Positions 1 through 9,254 of a stretch of DNA of 64,000 nucleotides are shown in pieces. A program made the position numbers and the translations under genes. Source of the stretch: Gaertneriomyces semiglobifer (lineage: Eukaryota; Chytridiomycota; Chytridiomycetes; Spizellomycetales; Spizellomycetaceae); assembly GCA_025558075.1 (NCBI GenBank), contig JAHLKF010000043.1:1-64000 (forward strand), written 5' to 3'. Below the pieces are notes generated by a model. That model searched no databases and was not told the DNA's origin. It was given only the letters and a program-made list of their open reading frames with translations. How positions within the stretch are numbered: position 1 is the stretch's first letter; each line of letters opens with the position of its first letter.

Positions 1-244
1 ACCCTAACCCTAACCCTAACCCTAACCCTAACCCTAACCCTAACCCTAACCCTAACCCTAACCCTAACCCTAACCCTAACCCTAACCCTAACCTAACCCT
101 AACCCTAACCTAACCCTAACCCTAACCCTAACCTAACCCTAACCCTAACCCTAACCCTAACCCTAACCCTAACCCTAACCCTAACCCTAACCCTAACCCT
201 AACCCTAACCCTAACCCTAACCCTAACCCTAACCCTAACCCTAA
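1..244. repeat. Telomere, (CCCTAA)n array
   Basis: Uninterrupted CCCTAA repeats on the + strand mark the left chromosome end (G-strand TTAGGG running towards the end). A few 5-nt CCTAA variants occur near 90, 107 and 130, and the remainder is regular. The array stops sharply at about 244 and unique coding sequence begins at the next base, with no subtelomeric spacer. Confidence 0.98.
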
Positions 245-310
245 GGTGTCGTTACAGGAATTGCTGGAGAGGTGACGGGATTATCATCAACAGTCGCGTC
301 TATCCAAGCC

Positions 311-3300
311 ATGCCGGTGGTGAGAGGAGTTATCGGTATCGGTGTAATCGCGGCTCAAGATCCCATTACTGGAATTGTGACTATCACTAACACCAGTGCT
401 CCATTGATGGCAGAGAAACCAACTGCTCCTGTAAATCCAACCGACAAGGGAGGTGGTGGCGGGACTTTGAAGGACACATATAAAAATGAGGAAGGTGGGG
501 GCGGCGGGGGCGGGGGCGGGGGCGGCAGAGGCGGTGGTGGTGGGGGGTTGAATGGGGGTGGATCCGTTGGAGAATCCTCATCAGGATTGGCTGAACCTAC
601 AGAAACACCTATTTTACCACCCATCAACCCTGTAGATCTTCAAAATACGGGTCGGATTGGAGGCCCCGATGGGAATGACTTGCTTCCATGTCTGAATGGA
701 CTGCCTCCAATTTTCAAAGGACGTGATGATAAGGGAGAAAACACTTGGTTTGTTGATTCATGGGGACGAAGATGGAGTGAGGAACTACAATTGGAAGTTA
801 TTGAAGATGGAATAGAAAGATCCGTGATTCAATTGGATGAACCTGGTGTTCCTATTACGAATCCGGGACACATTGATATTATCTTGCGTGGTTCTGATGA
901 TGATCGTATATCAACAGCGATTTTGACTCACGACAGGCACCTTCAGAGCGGATACATCAACCAAGGCGGGATTCTCTTTGAGCACCCAACTACCGTGCCC
1001 AATATTGCTATGGTTTATCAGGCTTATGAGAAGTACATTCTTCCATATGTGGAATCGTGTAATTACATCAACGTTGGACAAGGACTTGTGAAAGATGGGA
1101 ATACATTGTCCTTAAATGACGATCTCTCGACATTTGCAAAGACAAGCAGCATCAAAGCATTAGGATTTAAAGATACTTTGGCCTATTCAGAGTTAACAGG
1201 ACGCCCCACACTTGGGACATTGGCAGCCAAGAACAGCATTGCATGGACAGAAGTGACGTCCAGACCGACTCTTGGAACCTTATCGAGCAAAAATACAATT
1301 GATTGGACTGGAACAGATATTCTAAATAAACCGACGGATTTGACCACCAAGACTTATGTTGATTCTTTATCGTATCTCACGGTCGGAGCAGGCTTAATGA
1401 AGACAGGAAACACAATATCTCTGGGGTCAGATCTCGGCGCTTTTGAAGTCAAAACAAACTTGAAGGCTTTAGCATACAAGGACTCTTTGAGTTGGACTGA
1501 GATTACTTCGAAACCAACATTGGGAACGCTTGCTTCGAAATCATCAGTGTCATGGATCACCGAAGTCTCAGGTAAACCGGATTTAACCGTATACGAAACA
1601 AAAACAGCACTTAAGGGATTGGCTTACAAGGACAAAGTCGATTATACGACTGATGTAATTAATGCTCCAGCGTCCGTTATTTACGGAACCGGTCTGCTGT
1701 TCAGTAATAACACTCTTTCCTTGAACCCTGCTGTCAGTGTGGATTCTTTGGCAACTGTAGGAGGAATTTCATTTGGAGGAAACATGTCCGGAACAGGAAA
1801 TGTTTCCATAGGAGGTACCTTTACGGCAACGAAGAATGCCAACATTGCGTTCAACCATATATTGAACAACCAAAGCGCAGCATCAAGTTCATGTACTTCT
1901 TTGCATCTCAAGGCTGGTGCTTCGCAGGGGTTATATCTCCACATTAACAGCGCTGGTCGAGGAGTATATGGAGGCACGAGCGCTGGAACCGTTCAAAATT
2001 ACGCTGGTTCGTTACGGCTACTAACCAGGACGGAAACCGGCGGTATTGTGATTGATGATGTGGGTGATGTGGATATTTCTCAGCGTCTGTCCGTTGGAAT
2101 GGGGACTGATATTGTTGCATTTCCTCCTGTAAATTTGTGGGCTAACACAGGTGTTGTTTCCGCCCGACCATATGGGAATGGTACCTATGTTGTGAGTAGC
2201 AGTAGTAAATTCAACAACTCTACCCAATATGATGCATGGCATGCGTTTACAGATAATAGTGCATTATATCCTTGGTATCCCCTGACAGGAACATACAATG
2301 TTGATTCTCCATTTAACTATGTGGGGTCTATATCGACAACAGTTGATGGAGTCGAAGTTCTAGGTGAATGGATTCAATTACAACTGCCTTTACCGATCTT
2401 ACTACAGTCCTTCGACATTGCAGTTCTGAATGTGACAACTAATTTTTACATCAAAGAGTTTGTTCTAGTGGGTTCCAATGATGATACCACTTTTACTCAG
2501 TTGATGACTTCTACATTCTCTTGGGGGGCGGCTGGAGCGCAAACATTGAACGTGCCGGTTCCAAATGTGTCAAAGGGTTTCAAGACATATCGTCTCATTA
2601 TTAAGTCGCTGCTAGGAAACCGGACGTATTGTCAAGTGAGTAGATTGATCTTTTATGGGAAGCCCGTGTCTATGGAAATTCGGGGCGCCATTTCTGCAAA
2701 ACAGATATTGACAGATGATCTAGTTTGTTCGGGTGATGTGCAGATGGATGGTCTCGGTTTGCAAGATGACATCCCTACCACTTCCGTTTACCCTGACATT
2801 CCCACGACCGCCGCTACAACAGGACAATACACTGCTACTTCATCAAGTGTATATTCGGGAACTTGGACGGGCTGGAAGGTTTACAATCCTTACGCTCCGG
2901 ACAATAACAATACTTGGTTTTCTGCTGCAAGCGTTTATTCAAGCACAGCACCGTACTCGTATATTGGGAGTGTTTCCACAACAGTGGATGGAACAGCCGT
3001 TCTAGGGGAGTATCTACAATTGGACATGCAAACTGCTATTGCTCTGACGTCCTTCTATATCGCAGAACCAATATCAGGCGACTCTTATAATGTCAAAGAG
3101 TTTATTATTGCAGGGAGTAGTGACGGTTCTTCATGGAAACAAGTAGTCTCTGGAACACTCGACTGGAGCACAGCACCAAGCAATGGTTCCATGCGTGAAT
3201 TGAATGTCCCAGTAACTACTCGAGTCAGTCATAAGTCGTACAGGTTTATTACTAGATCCATTCAAGGCGAATCGAGTGGAAATTATGTCCAGATATATTC

Positions 3301-4459
3301 CCTGAAATACACAGGTGGGTCATTGAAGAAGGTTTTGAATGTTGAAGCCCTGAAAGTTACCAAAATCTTTGGTGATCTCTCAATTGACAACAGTGTTGAA
3401 TTCAAAGATGACATTGTTGACTCTATCAGATATCCGAAGATACAATTGACGGGTGCAACTACTCAAGGGTATACTGCCAATGTCAGTAGTAACTTGAATG
3501 GAACGTCTGCAGGATGGAAAGCCTTCTCCAACTCATTGGAAATCAATGACTCTTATTGGTCTGCATCAACATATAGTGGTGGCGAACAGAACCTCTATCA
3601 GGGCATCGTTCAAACCTCTGTAGATGGCACAAACATCAAGGGAGAATATGTGGAACTTGAGATGCCTGAAGCGATTGCGATTACTGCTTTTTCATTTGAG
3701 GCTAGAACACCTGAAATGCCTTCATTTCCCAAAGACTACATTATTTGCGGATCTGATGATCGGAACACTTGGACAGAGATCAACTCTGGAAAAATGACAT
3801 ATACGATCTATCAAAATTCAACATCTGTAAATCGGTATGTGTCCATCAAGAACTACACTACTAAGAAATTCAAGGTATTTAGATTCATTGTCCGTAACGT
3901 TATTTCTTCAACATATGCCCATATTGGGAAACTGACGTTCTACGGATCCAATACCGTACAGAAGATCATAGATGCTCCATCTGCAAAGGTGAATGGTCTC
4001 AGTTTGACCGCTCCAGCGTATGGAATGTTTCAATTACATTCGAGTCAATCGTTCTCTGTGAATGGTACTGCCTATCAGTTAATAACCAAATGGACACCAT
4101 CGTTTGGTATGGAGAGTGAGACCATTTACTGTTCAACGAATTCGCAAGACATCGTCATTAAGTTACCGGGAATATACAAGATCGAACTCGATCTAGATGT
4201 GTTTCAGTCAGGTTCCGGATCGGTCAATAGTTATTTTGGTTTTATGAGCCCTGGTGCCACTGTGTATTACGAAGATGGTTATCATGTAAGAAAACACAGC
4301 ATGGTTGCCGGCCAGAAAGTAACAGGATCTTCCATATGTCGTGTGGTAGAAGCAGACACCAAGATGATTCTTCGCTTCATATCCGCAAGTTCATCGGGCG
4401 GGATTACTGGCTCTCAAGCATCTCGGTTGATCATATATCGTATTGCGCCATTGGCCTAA
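311..4459 (+). CDS. Virion/tail-fibre-like modular protein with three discoidin-like repeats, 5' end cut by the telomere
   Basis: Function inferred: an extracellular or virion adhesion fibre. The frame is open from 245, directly after an in-frame TAA inside the telomere, to the TAA at 4457; the first ATG is at 311, so the original start is probably lost. Modules in order: a hydrophobic/Thr-rich stretch; a Gly-rich linker (nt 450-560); a globular segment; fibre-like repeats with 'RPTLGTL' and 'YKDSLSW' motifs (nt 1150-1680) resembling phage and giant-virus tail-fibre shafts; three F5/8C (discoidin)-like domains at about 2164-2670, 2818-3320 and 3463-3955, each with GE(W/Y)-x-(Q/E)L, KEF/KDY-(V/I)-x-GS(N/D)D and a terminal (F/Y)-(Y/T)G strand; and a C-terminal C1q/TNF-like jelly roll (4020-4456, 'PGIYKIELDLDV'). 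There are no introns in over 4 kb, unlike the core genes. The discoidin and jelly-roll calls rest on motif pattern only. It could come from a giant-virus-like insertion or be a subtelomeric adhesin. Confidence 0.75.
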   Translation: MPVVRGVIGIGVIAAQDPITGIVTITNTSAPLMAEKPTAPVNPTDKGGGGGTLKDTYKNEEGGGGGGGGGGGRGGGGGGLNGGGSVGESSSGLAEPTETPILPPINPVDLQNTGRIGGPDGNDLLPCLNGLPPIFKGRDDKGENTWFVDSWGRRWSEELQLEVIEDGIERSVIQLDEPGVPITNPGHIDIILRGSDDDRISTAILTHDRHLQSGYINQGGILFEHPTTVPNIAMVYQAYEKYILPYVESCNYINVGQGLVKDGNTLSLNDDLSTFAKTSSIKALGFKDTLAYSELTGRPTLGTLAAKNSIAWTEVTSRPTLGTLSSKNTIDWTGTDILNKPTDLTTKTYVDSLSYLTVGAGLMKTGNTISLGSDLGAFEVKTNLKALAYKDSLSWTEITSKPTLGTLASKSSVSWITEVSGKPDLTVYETKTALKGLAYKDKVDYTTDVINAPASVIYGTGLLFSNNTLSLNPAVSVDSLATVGGISFGGNMSGTGNVSIGGTFTATKNANIAFNHILNNQSAASSSCTSLHLKAGASQGLYLHINSAGRGVYGGTSAGTVQNYAGSLRLLTRTETGGIVIDDVGDVDISQRLSVGMGTDIVAFPPVNLWANTGVVSARPYGNGTYVVSSSSKFNNSTQYDAWHAFTDNSALYPWYPLTGTYNVDSPFNYVGSISTTVDGVEVLGEWIQLQLPLPILLQSFDIAVLNVTTNFYIKEFVLVGSNDDTTFTQLMTSTFSWGAAGAQTLNVPVPNVSKGFKTYRLIIKSLLGNRTYCQVSRLIFYGKPVSMEIRGAISAKQILTDDLVCSGDVQMDGLGLQDDIPTTSVYPDIPTTAATTGQYTATSSSVYSGTWTGWKVYNPYAPDNNNTWFSAASVYSSTAPYSYIGSVSTTVDGTAVLGEYLQLDMQTAIALTSFYIAEPISGDSYNVKEFIIAGSSDGSSWKQVVSGTLDWSTAPSNGSMRELNVPVTTRVSHKSYRFITRSIQGESSGNYVQIYSLKYTGGSLKKVLNVEALKVTKIFGDLSIDNSVEFKDDIVDSIRYPKIQLTGATTQGYTANVSSNLNGTSAGWKAFSNSLEINDSYWSASTYSGGEQNLYQGIVQTSVDGTNIKGEYVELEMPEAIAITAFSFEARTPEMPSFPKDYIICGSDDRNTWTEINSGKMTYTIYQNSTSVNRYVSIKNYTTKKFKVFRFIVRNVISSTYAHIGKLTFYGSNTVQKIIDAPSAKVNGLSLTAPAYGMFQLHSSQSFSVNGTAYQLITKWTPSFGMESETIYCSTNSQDIVIKLPGIYKIELDLDVFQSGSGSVNSYFGFMSPGATVYYEDGYHVRKHSMVAGQKVTGSSICRVVEADTKMILRFISASSSGGITGSQASRLIIYRIAPLA

Positions 4460-5274
4460 GTGGGATGTGTAACTGGATAAAAGCGTGTGAAAGTGTGATT
4501 AGACGGCCAAGCGTCTTCAAGTGTCTCGAGTACTTAGAACCACGGCTATTTCGTCGAGTGCTTGATGAAGGGAGGAAGATATGTTGTGTTTTTTTAATAG
4601 GGGTATGTAGAGAATGTTGTGTTTGTTGTGTTTTTGTTGTGTTGATGATTTTGAGTAAAAGTCGAAAAAGAGGTGTTTTAGATAGGTTTTAGTATAGTTT
4701 AATGAGGTTTTTAGAAGATTTATATATTTTGTTGTGTTGTTGTGTAAATTTCGTAAAAGTCCAGTAATATTGAAAATAAGAGGTAGTGTAAAAAAATATT
4801 ACATACTATAATAGACGTAGTATTGAGAGGTTTGTGGAAAATTTACACAACAACACAACAAATCCAAAAACAGCGATAAACAGCCATAAAACGGCATAAA
4901 ACAGCCATAAAACGGACATTTGGTCAAAATAAAAACACAACAAGAAACACAACAAATCCCGTAGCGCCATAGGCGAGGGCCGTTTATCGACGAAATGAAC
5001 GCGCGCGTTTGATTCGATAAGGTTCATACAATGAATATGCGCGAAGCATTTTAGATTTATCGATAAGTATCTGACTTGGGTGATGTCAGATTGAGACACT
5101 TATCGATGAAGACGAGGCATATATAAGGACATGGATAGGTGCGACAGGACGCGGAAGTTTCATAGGCGCGGCACTCGATGAAATATGGAGGGATTGGAAG
5201 GTCAAGAGGAAGGGGGCGCTAGATAAGACATGGTAGGTGATTTTGCGGGTTAAGATTGACATAAGAAAAATATT
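4460..5274. other. AT-rich spacer with GTTGTG/CACAAC tracts
   Basis: I see no convincing gene. The left half (4590-4750) is G/T-rich on the + strand with repeated TTGTTGTGT; the right half (4840-4960) is A/C-rich with repeated ACAACACAACA, so the two halves are roughly complementary. The repeated 'AAACAGCCATAAAACGG' motif near 4870-4915 adds a short direct repeat. Confidence 0.6.
4728..4862. repeat. Inverted repeat, 24-bp arms
   Basis: The 24-bp arm at 4728-4751 is the exact reverse complement of 4839-4862; the arms are separated by 87 bp of AT-rich DNA. It lies just 3' of the fibre-like gene and could form a hairpin or mark an element end. Confidence 0.8.
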
Positions 5275-7683
5275 CTAACTCAACCCAGTTTTCAGCAATG
5301 TCCAGAATGGTCGTGGGTTGAGAATGTCGGTCGAAAGAATATGTGAAATCAACCCAGATTTCAACAATGTCCATTTTGAGCCAGCAATGTCCATTGTCAG
5401 CCAGCAATGTCCATATGACTCAACAATGTCCATTGTCACAGTGCAGACCGACATTGCATATGCAATGTCGGTCTGCACTGTGACAGACGGCGTGCGCTGA
5501 CGGAGGTAGTTGACAGCAACGACGATTTCTCCCCACAGGTGCTGAGGTATGTGACTTGACAACATGATCGCCCTGGTTTGTGACATTAACGTCTGATTAT
5601 AACGCTCGGCAATGCCGTTTTGTGCGGGAGAGTACGCGTGCGTGGGATGAACCCGGGTGCCGTGCTGCCGGAGATCGCCGACAAGGGCATGACTCAGATA
5701 TTCGCCACCGTTGTCGCATCGCAGTTCAAGGATTTTGCATCCATGGAGGTTTTCAGCGTGTTGGCGAAAAGCGTGGAATTCAGCGGGGACGTCGTGTTTA
5801 TTTTTGATGACGACGACATGTGCGTATCGAGTAAGTTCGTCGATGAACGTGACAAGGTACGGGCAGTGATCGAGGGTGTCATGCTCGACTGACTGCACGT
5901 CGCTGTGGATGCGACCGAGGACGCGGGTGGCAGGTTGGGGGTTGTCATGATTGAATGGAGAGCGTCGGGACTTAGCGACACGACACCCAACGCATGTCGC
6001 AAGGGTGCCGGGCGCGGAAATGCCGTATGCGCGGAGCGCTAGTTGGAGATTAGCAGCGCTCGGATGACCGAAGCGTAGGTGCCAGAGCTTAAGGGTGACA
6101 GAGTCGGCGGAACTAGGGACAGGGTCAGCGATAACATGTGAAGTAGGCGGTATATTGTGTGAATAAACAGTGTCAGCAGCCGCAATCGCAGGTGTCGGAG
6201 GTGTCGGAGGTGTCGACGGTGTCGACTCGGTCGAATTGGTCGATTCTGGTCGATTTGCCGGAAAGTGCTGTGCCACCGTGTCGGACGCGTGAAGTTGCTG
6301 TGCCATCGGAGGCGCAGTGACGGCAGCGGGGGGCGCAGTCACGGACGAATCGTGGGTGTACCGGGATGGGCGACGCGCGGTACGTGCGGACCTGCGGCGG
6401 GGATGACTGGTGTAGGCTTCATATTCAGCCGGAGAGGCGGTTGTGTACCCGGCAATAAAATAAAGTTTATTGTGACGTATGACATCAGCTACACGAGCAC
6501 CCGACTTGCGATGAGTAATCCACCCGGCACTAAGATCAGCCGAGAATTCTAAGGCATAACGCGACTGGGCCAGTGATGCGAAAGAGAGCAGATTCCGCGG
6601 GCATTCGGGAGCATAGAGCACGTCAGTAAGCTTAAGTAAACCATGACGTGTGTTGATGATTAAGGTTCCCTTGCCGTAAGCAGCGCACGTGCCGATGCCG
6701 GAGATTTGTCGGGCCGAGGGAAAAGCTTGAAATTCCGTCAGAAGGAAGCGATCGCGAATGATGCTATGGGTGGCGCCCGAATCGTGAGCAATGGAGTGCG
6801 GCGCGTCACGGTCAGTCGATAAGACAAGGAAGGCCTCGGGATCGGAGTCGGTGTCAGCGTCGGAGTCGGGCGGGGCGGAGTCCTCGTCGTCGTGTGCAAG
6901 TTCAGCGGCATGTGCGGCCGGGCGGGACTGAGCGTGTTTCTTGGCGTCAATGACAAGGGGACAGTCACGAACGTAGTGGGTTCCTTGGGTGCAGATGTCA
7001 CAGGGACGGGCCGCCGGCCTGGGACGGCGACGGGAGTGCGTGGCAGCGGCGGCAGCGGCAAAGGCTTCAGGAGTCCAAGGTTTCGTGTACACAGAGGCAT
7101 CCAAGTCCAGGGCGGCAATTTGTAGGGCGTCAAGGGTCTGGGTGTCCGCGGCAACTCGATTGCGAATGCGGTCACGAACCGAAGGTTTGAGACCGCAAAT
7201 GTAAGTAAGGCAAACGTCGTCAGAGTCCATGTTCGGCAGGGTTAAGCGAATTTTCTCAAAAGCAGAGTTGTATTCGCCGACGGTACCGGTTTGAGAGAGG
7301 TTTCGCAGGGCAAGGCGTTGGGAGTCCAGATAGGCAGCAGGAATGAAGCGTTGATGGAGCGCACGACGGAGAGGAGTCCACTGAGTAATAGAATCACCTT
7401 TTCCAGCAGAGAGGTTCCAGTTTTCGAGCCATGTAAGAGCATAATCACGAAGGTTGCAGGTGGCGACTAAGAAAAGGTCCTCCTCAGTGAGATCGGGGCG
7501 TAAGGTATGAATCATGGTGATAGAGCGGATGAATGACAGCAGTCGGGGGGCGGCATCCTGGGGATTGCCGTCGAACGGGGTGATTTTCTTAAGCGTGTCG
7601 GTTAACAGTCGTTCAGCGAACAGTGACGGAGAGTTGTCGGGGGCCGAGAATTCCTCCTTGGCACTGCGGGTCGAGTGGGCCAT
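5275..7683 (-). CDS. Copia Gag-protease-integrase polyprotein, truncated
   Basis: The 802-residue frame starts at ATG 7683. Gag occupies about residues 25-200; a CCHC zinc knuckle is C228-x2-C231-x4-H236-x4-C241; the aspartic protease motif DSGA is at 301; the GAG-pre-integrase HLRFGH with a following CxxC is near 553-588; the integrase core shows the D-D-E set (HSD near 611, CDNGGE near 668-672 and the AERYNQT region near 704). The domain order protease-integrase without reverse transcriptase first is diagnostic of copia. After 'NYLRQRTPS' the frame runs through the palindrome and CAATGTCCA repeats, adding about 65 non-homologous, repetitive residues before the stop. A complete copia polyprotein is usually over 1,200 residues, so this copy cannot transpose alone. 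Confidence 0.88.
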   Translation of the reverse strand: MAHSTRSAKEEFSAPDNSPSLFAERLLTDTLKKITPFDGNPQDAAPRLLSFIRSITMIHTLRPDLTEEDLFLVATCNLRDYALTWLENWNLSAGKGDSITQWTPLRRALHQRFIPAAYLDSQRLALRNLSQTGTVGEYNSAFEKIRLTLPNMDSDDVCLTYICGLKPSVRDRIRNRVAADTQTLDALQIAALDLDASVYTKPWTPEAFAAAAAATHSRRRPRPAARPCDICTQGTHYVRDCPLVIDAKKHAQSRPAAHAAELAHDDEDSAPPDSDADTDSDPEAFLVLSTDRDAPHSIAHDSGATHSIIRDRFLLTEFQAFPSARQISGIGTCAAYGKGTLIINTRHGLLKLTDVLYAPECPRNLLSFASLAQSRYALEFSADLSAGWITHRKSGARVADVIRHNKLYFIAGYTTASPAEYEAYTSHPRRRSARTARRPSRYTHDSSVTAPPAAVTAPPMAQQLHASDTVAQHFPANRPESTNSTESTPSTPPTPPTPAIAAADTVYSHNIPPTSHVIADPVPSSADSVTLKLWHLRFGHPSAANLQLALRAYGISAPGTLATCVGCRVAKSRRSPFNHDNPQPATRVLGRIHSDVQSVEHDTLDHCPYLVTFIDELTRYAHVVVIKNKHDVPAEFHAFRQHAENLHGCKILELRCDNGGEYLSHALVGDLRQHGTRVHPTHAYSPAQNGIAERYNQTLMSQTRAIMLSSHIPQHLWGEIVVAVNYLRQRTPSVTVQTDIAYAMSVCTVTMDIVESYGHCWLTMDIAGSKWTLLKSGLISHILSTDILNPRPFWTLLKTGLS
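5296..5432. repeat. Short repeats of CAATGTCCA
   Basis: CAATGTCCA occurs at 5296, 5365, 5385, 5405 and 5424; the last four are spaced 19-20 bp apart with similar flanks (CAGC/CAAC before the core). A similar CAATGTCGG core lies in the adjoining palindrome. The array replaces the 3' part of the copia element. Confidence 0.75.
5434..5485. repeat. Perfect 52-bp palindrome
   Basis: The sequence is self-complementary around GCAT|ATGC at 5459/5460, with 26-bp arms and no spacer; the symmetry breaks at 5433/5486. It sits exactly at the point where copia integrase homology ends. Confidence 0.95.
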
Positions 7684-8030
7684 CTAAAAAAAAATATTAT
7701 ACACAGGCAAGGTGTTCAGTAAGCAGTCGTCGTTGATCGCAGGCAGGGGGATCAATAAGTGTCGGGCGTCGTTAATCGCTGGCAGGGGGATTAACGGTGT
7801 CGGGAGCGTCGTATGTCGGGAAAAACAGCGTGATCGCTCGGGCAAGTGAGGAATCGTCGGTAACGGGCCGTTCCACCCGGAGACTGAAGGGCAGAGGATA
7901 AGCAGGTCACAGCTATCGATGCCAGGGGCTCATAACCTGTTGCAGAGGATCCTGCTGAGGCTCTGGTCCTTCTAATAAGCTTATGTGTATTCAAGTCTAA
8001 GGTTCTAAGAGTACAGTTGAATGCCCGGCA
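5487..8030 (-). mobile_element. Truncated Ty1/copia LTR retrotransposon
   Basis: Read on the minus strand: LTR (8030-7938), primer-binding-like sequence starting GGTTATGAGCCCC directly after the LTR end (7937 downward), untranslated leader, then Gag-protease-integrase. Reverse transcriptase, RNase H and the 3' LTR are missing; the element stops at the palindrome. No target-site duplication can be checked because the far end is lost. Confidence 0.85.
7938..8030 (-). repeat. 93-bp LTR (5' LTR of the copia element)
   Basis: On the minus strand it begins TGCCGGGC and ends AACA, i.e. TG...CA, and is followed by the primer-binding-like sequence. It is the inverted copy of 8216-8308. Confidence 0.85.
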
Positions 8031-8215
8031 TAAGAGAACCACCCGACGGAGAAGATCACGTGTCGGGTGTTAGGGCACCCAGTCACATGGGTCACGTGCT
8101 CAAGGGCACATGACGCACGTGTTTGTGCTGATATGGATAAGAACCCATGTCATAGCGCGCGCCCTGGTTAGGGTATCCCTATGACGTGTATGTCACCGGG
8201 ACTCCCTTACAACAA

Positions 8216-8308
8216 TGCCGGGCATTCAACTGTACTCTTAGAACCTTAGACTTGAATACACATAAGCTTATTAGAAGGACCAGAGCCTCAGCAGGATCCT
8301 CTGCAACA
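8216..8308 (+). repeat. 93-bp solo LTR, opposite orientation
   Basis: Same 93-bp sequence as 7938-8030 but on the + strand (TGCCGGGC...CAACA), with no internal region attached. No direct repeat flanks it (AACAA before, CGTAG after), so either the target-site duplication has decayed or the copy was moved by recombination. It interrupts a degenerate subtelomeric repeat unit. Confidence 0.85.
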
Positions 8309-9254
8309 CGTAGGAGCTCCATGAGCATACATTTTGTGTGTCCAGCAAAATCATGTGGGGGGACAAAACTTCGCATGTACTGACGTACTCCATTACCTAA
8401 GCACTCCGGTGGGACATCCGCTCAGGGTTAGGTGTAGGTAAGCACTGGCACCGTCATAACACGCGCCTGCTTAGGACGTGTATGTCACCGGGATCCTCTT
8501 GCAATACTTTTGAACGCACTACTCAACAGAGAATTCCGTCCATTTGCAGCCTAAGACAACAGCTTCCTGGCTTTCAGAATCCGTTGTCAGATCAAAGATA
8601 TCCCCAGTATTGTAGGAGATAAGGGTCTCCGAAGTTGTGCCATCTCGAACCTCCAATGACAACAGTACTCCAGTGCTTAAGCACTCCGGCGGGACATCCC
8701 CTAGGGTTAGCGGCGTAGGAGAGTCTCAGTGTGCCACTCTCTCAGTTCGCTCACGGACAACTTTAACGGCATTGTCTGTCATCCATAATGTAGTTAGCTT
8801 CCAGAATGGTATGTGTAACATCTCTACAGAGAACGTCTTCAATAGGATTGTATTGTTCGTGATGCCACGGGCGCGAGGTGTTTCACAAGGTATATGATTC
8901 GGAAAACTGCTACATTCCAGAGTACACGCTAAATGTTCAATGCACAGGCCAGAGTCTCCAAACAGCAGCTGGCGACCTTGCAGAAAGCATCCGTTGTCAC
9001 TACTTCTTGGCCTTTTTGGGGGTACCGGACGGGAGCGGCAAAGTCGCAACCCGTGACCAGCTTTTCCGAGGCACTGGTGCGAGCAAGACGCCACGTCCGC
9101 GGGTTCGACCGCCGCTTCCCAACCGCGCTGCTGCTGTCATTCGTTGCTGTCTTCGGATTTCGGATGCAACCAAGTTCTCAAGTTCAAGCACTTTTTGATG
9201 CGAAGCATTGATGAGAGCCTGGCAGACAGAAGACGGGGTGAATAAGAAAATTTC
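8309..9254. other. Degenerate subtelomeric repeat region without a clear gene
   Basis: Two diverged copies of a unit are visible. GACGTGTATGTCACCGGGA occurs near 8184 and again near 8476, and a 'CACTCCGGYGGGACATCC' motif followed by AGGGTTAG occurs at 8402 and 8683. Between 8720 and 9210 there are open frames on both strands, including a minus frame ending KKAKK at 9000, but none has recognisable domains or clear splice structure. Confidence 0.5.

Noticed and set aside
355..627. Proline-rich minus-strand frames
   Set aside because: They are the reverse complement of the Gly-rich linker of the fibre-like gene and have no independent coding signal.
5318..5500. + strand frame through the palindrome
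   Set aside because: It only reads the CAATGTCCA repeats and palindrome; no domain and no upstream signal.
8878..9211. Possible gene in overlapping + and - frames
   Set aside because: Several frames are open at once on both strands (GC-rich stretch), with no domain, no splice logic and no consistent start.
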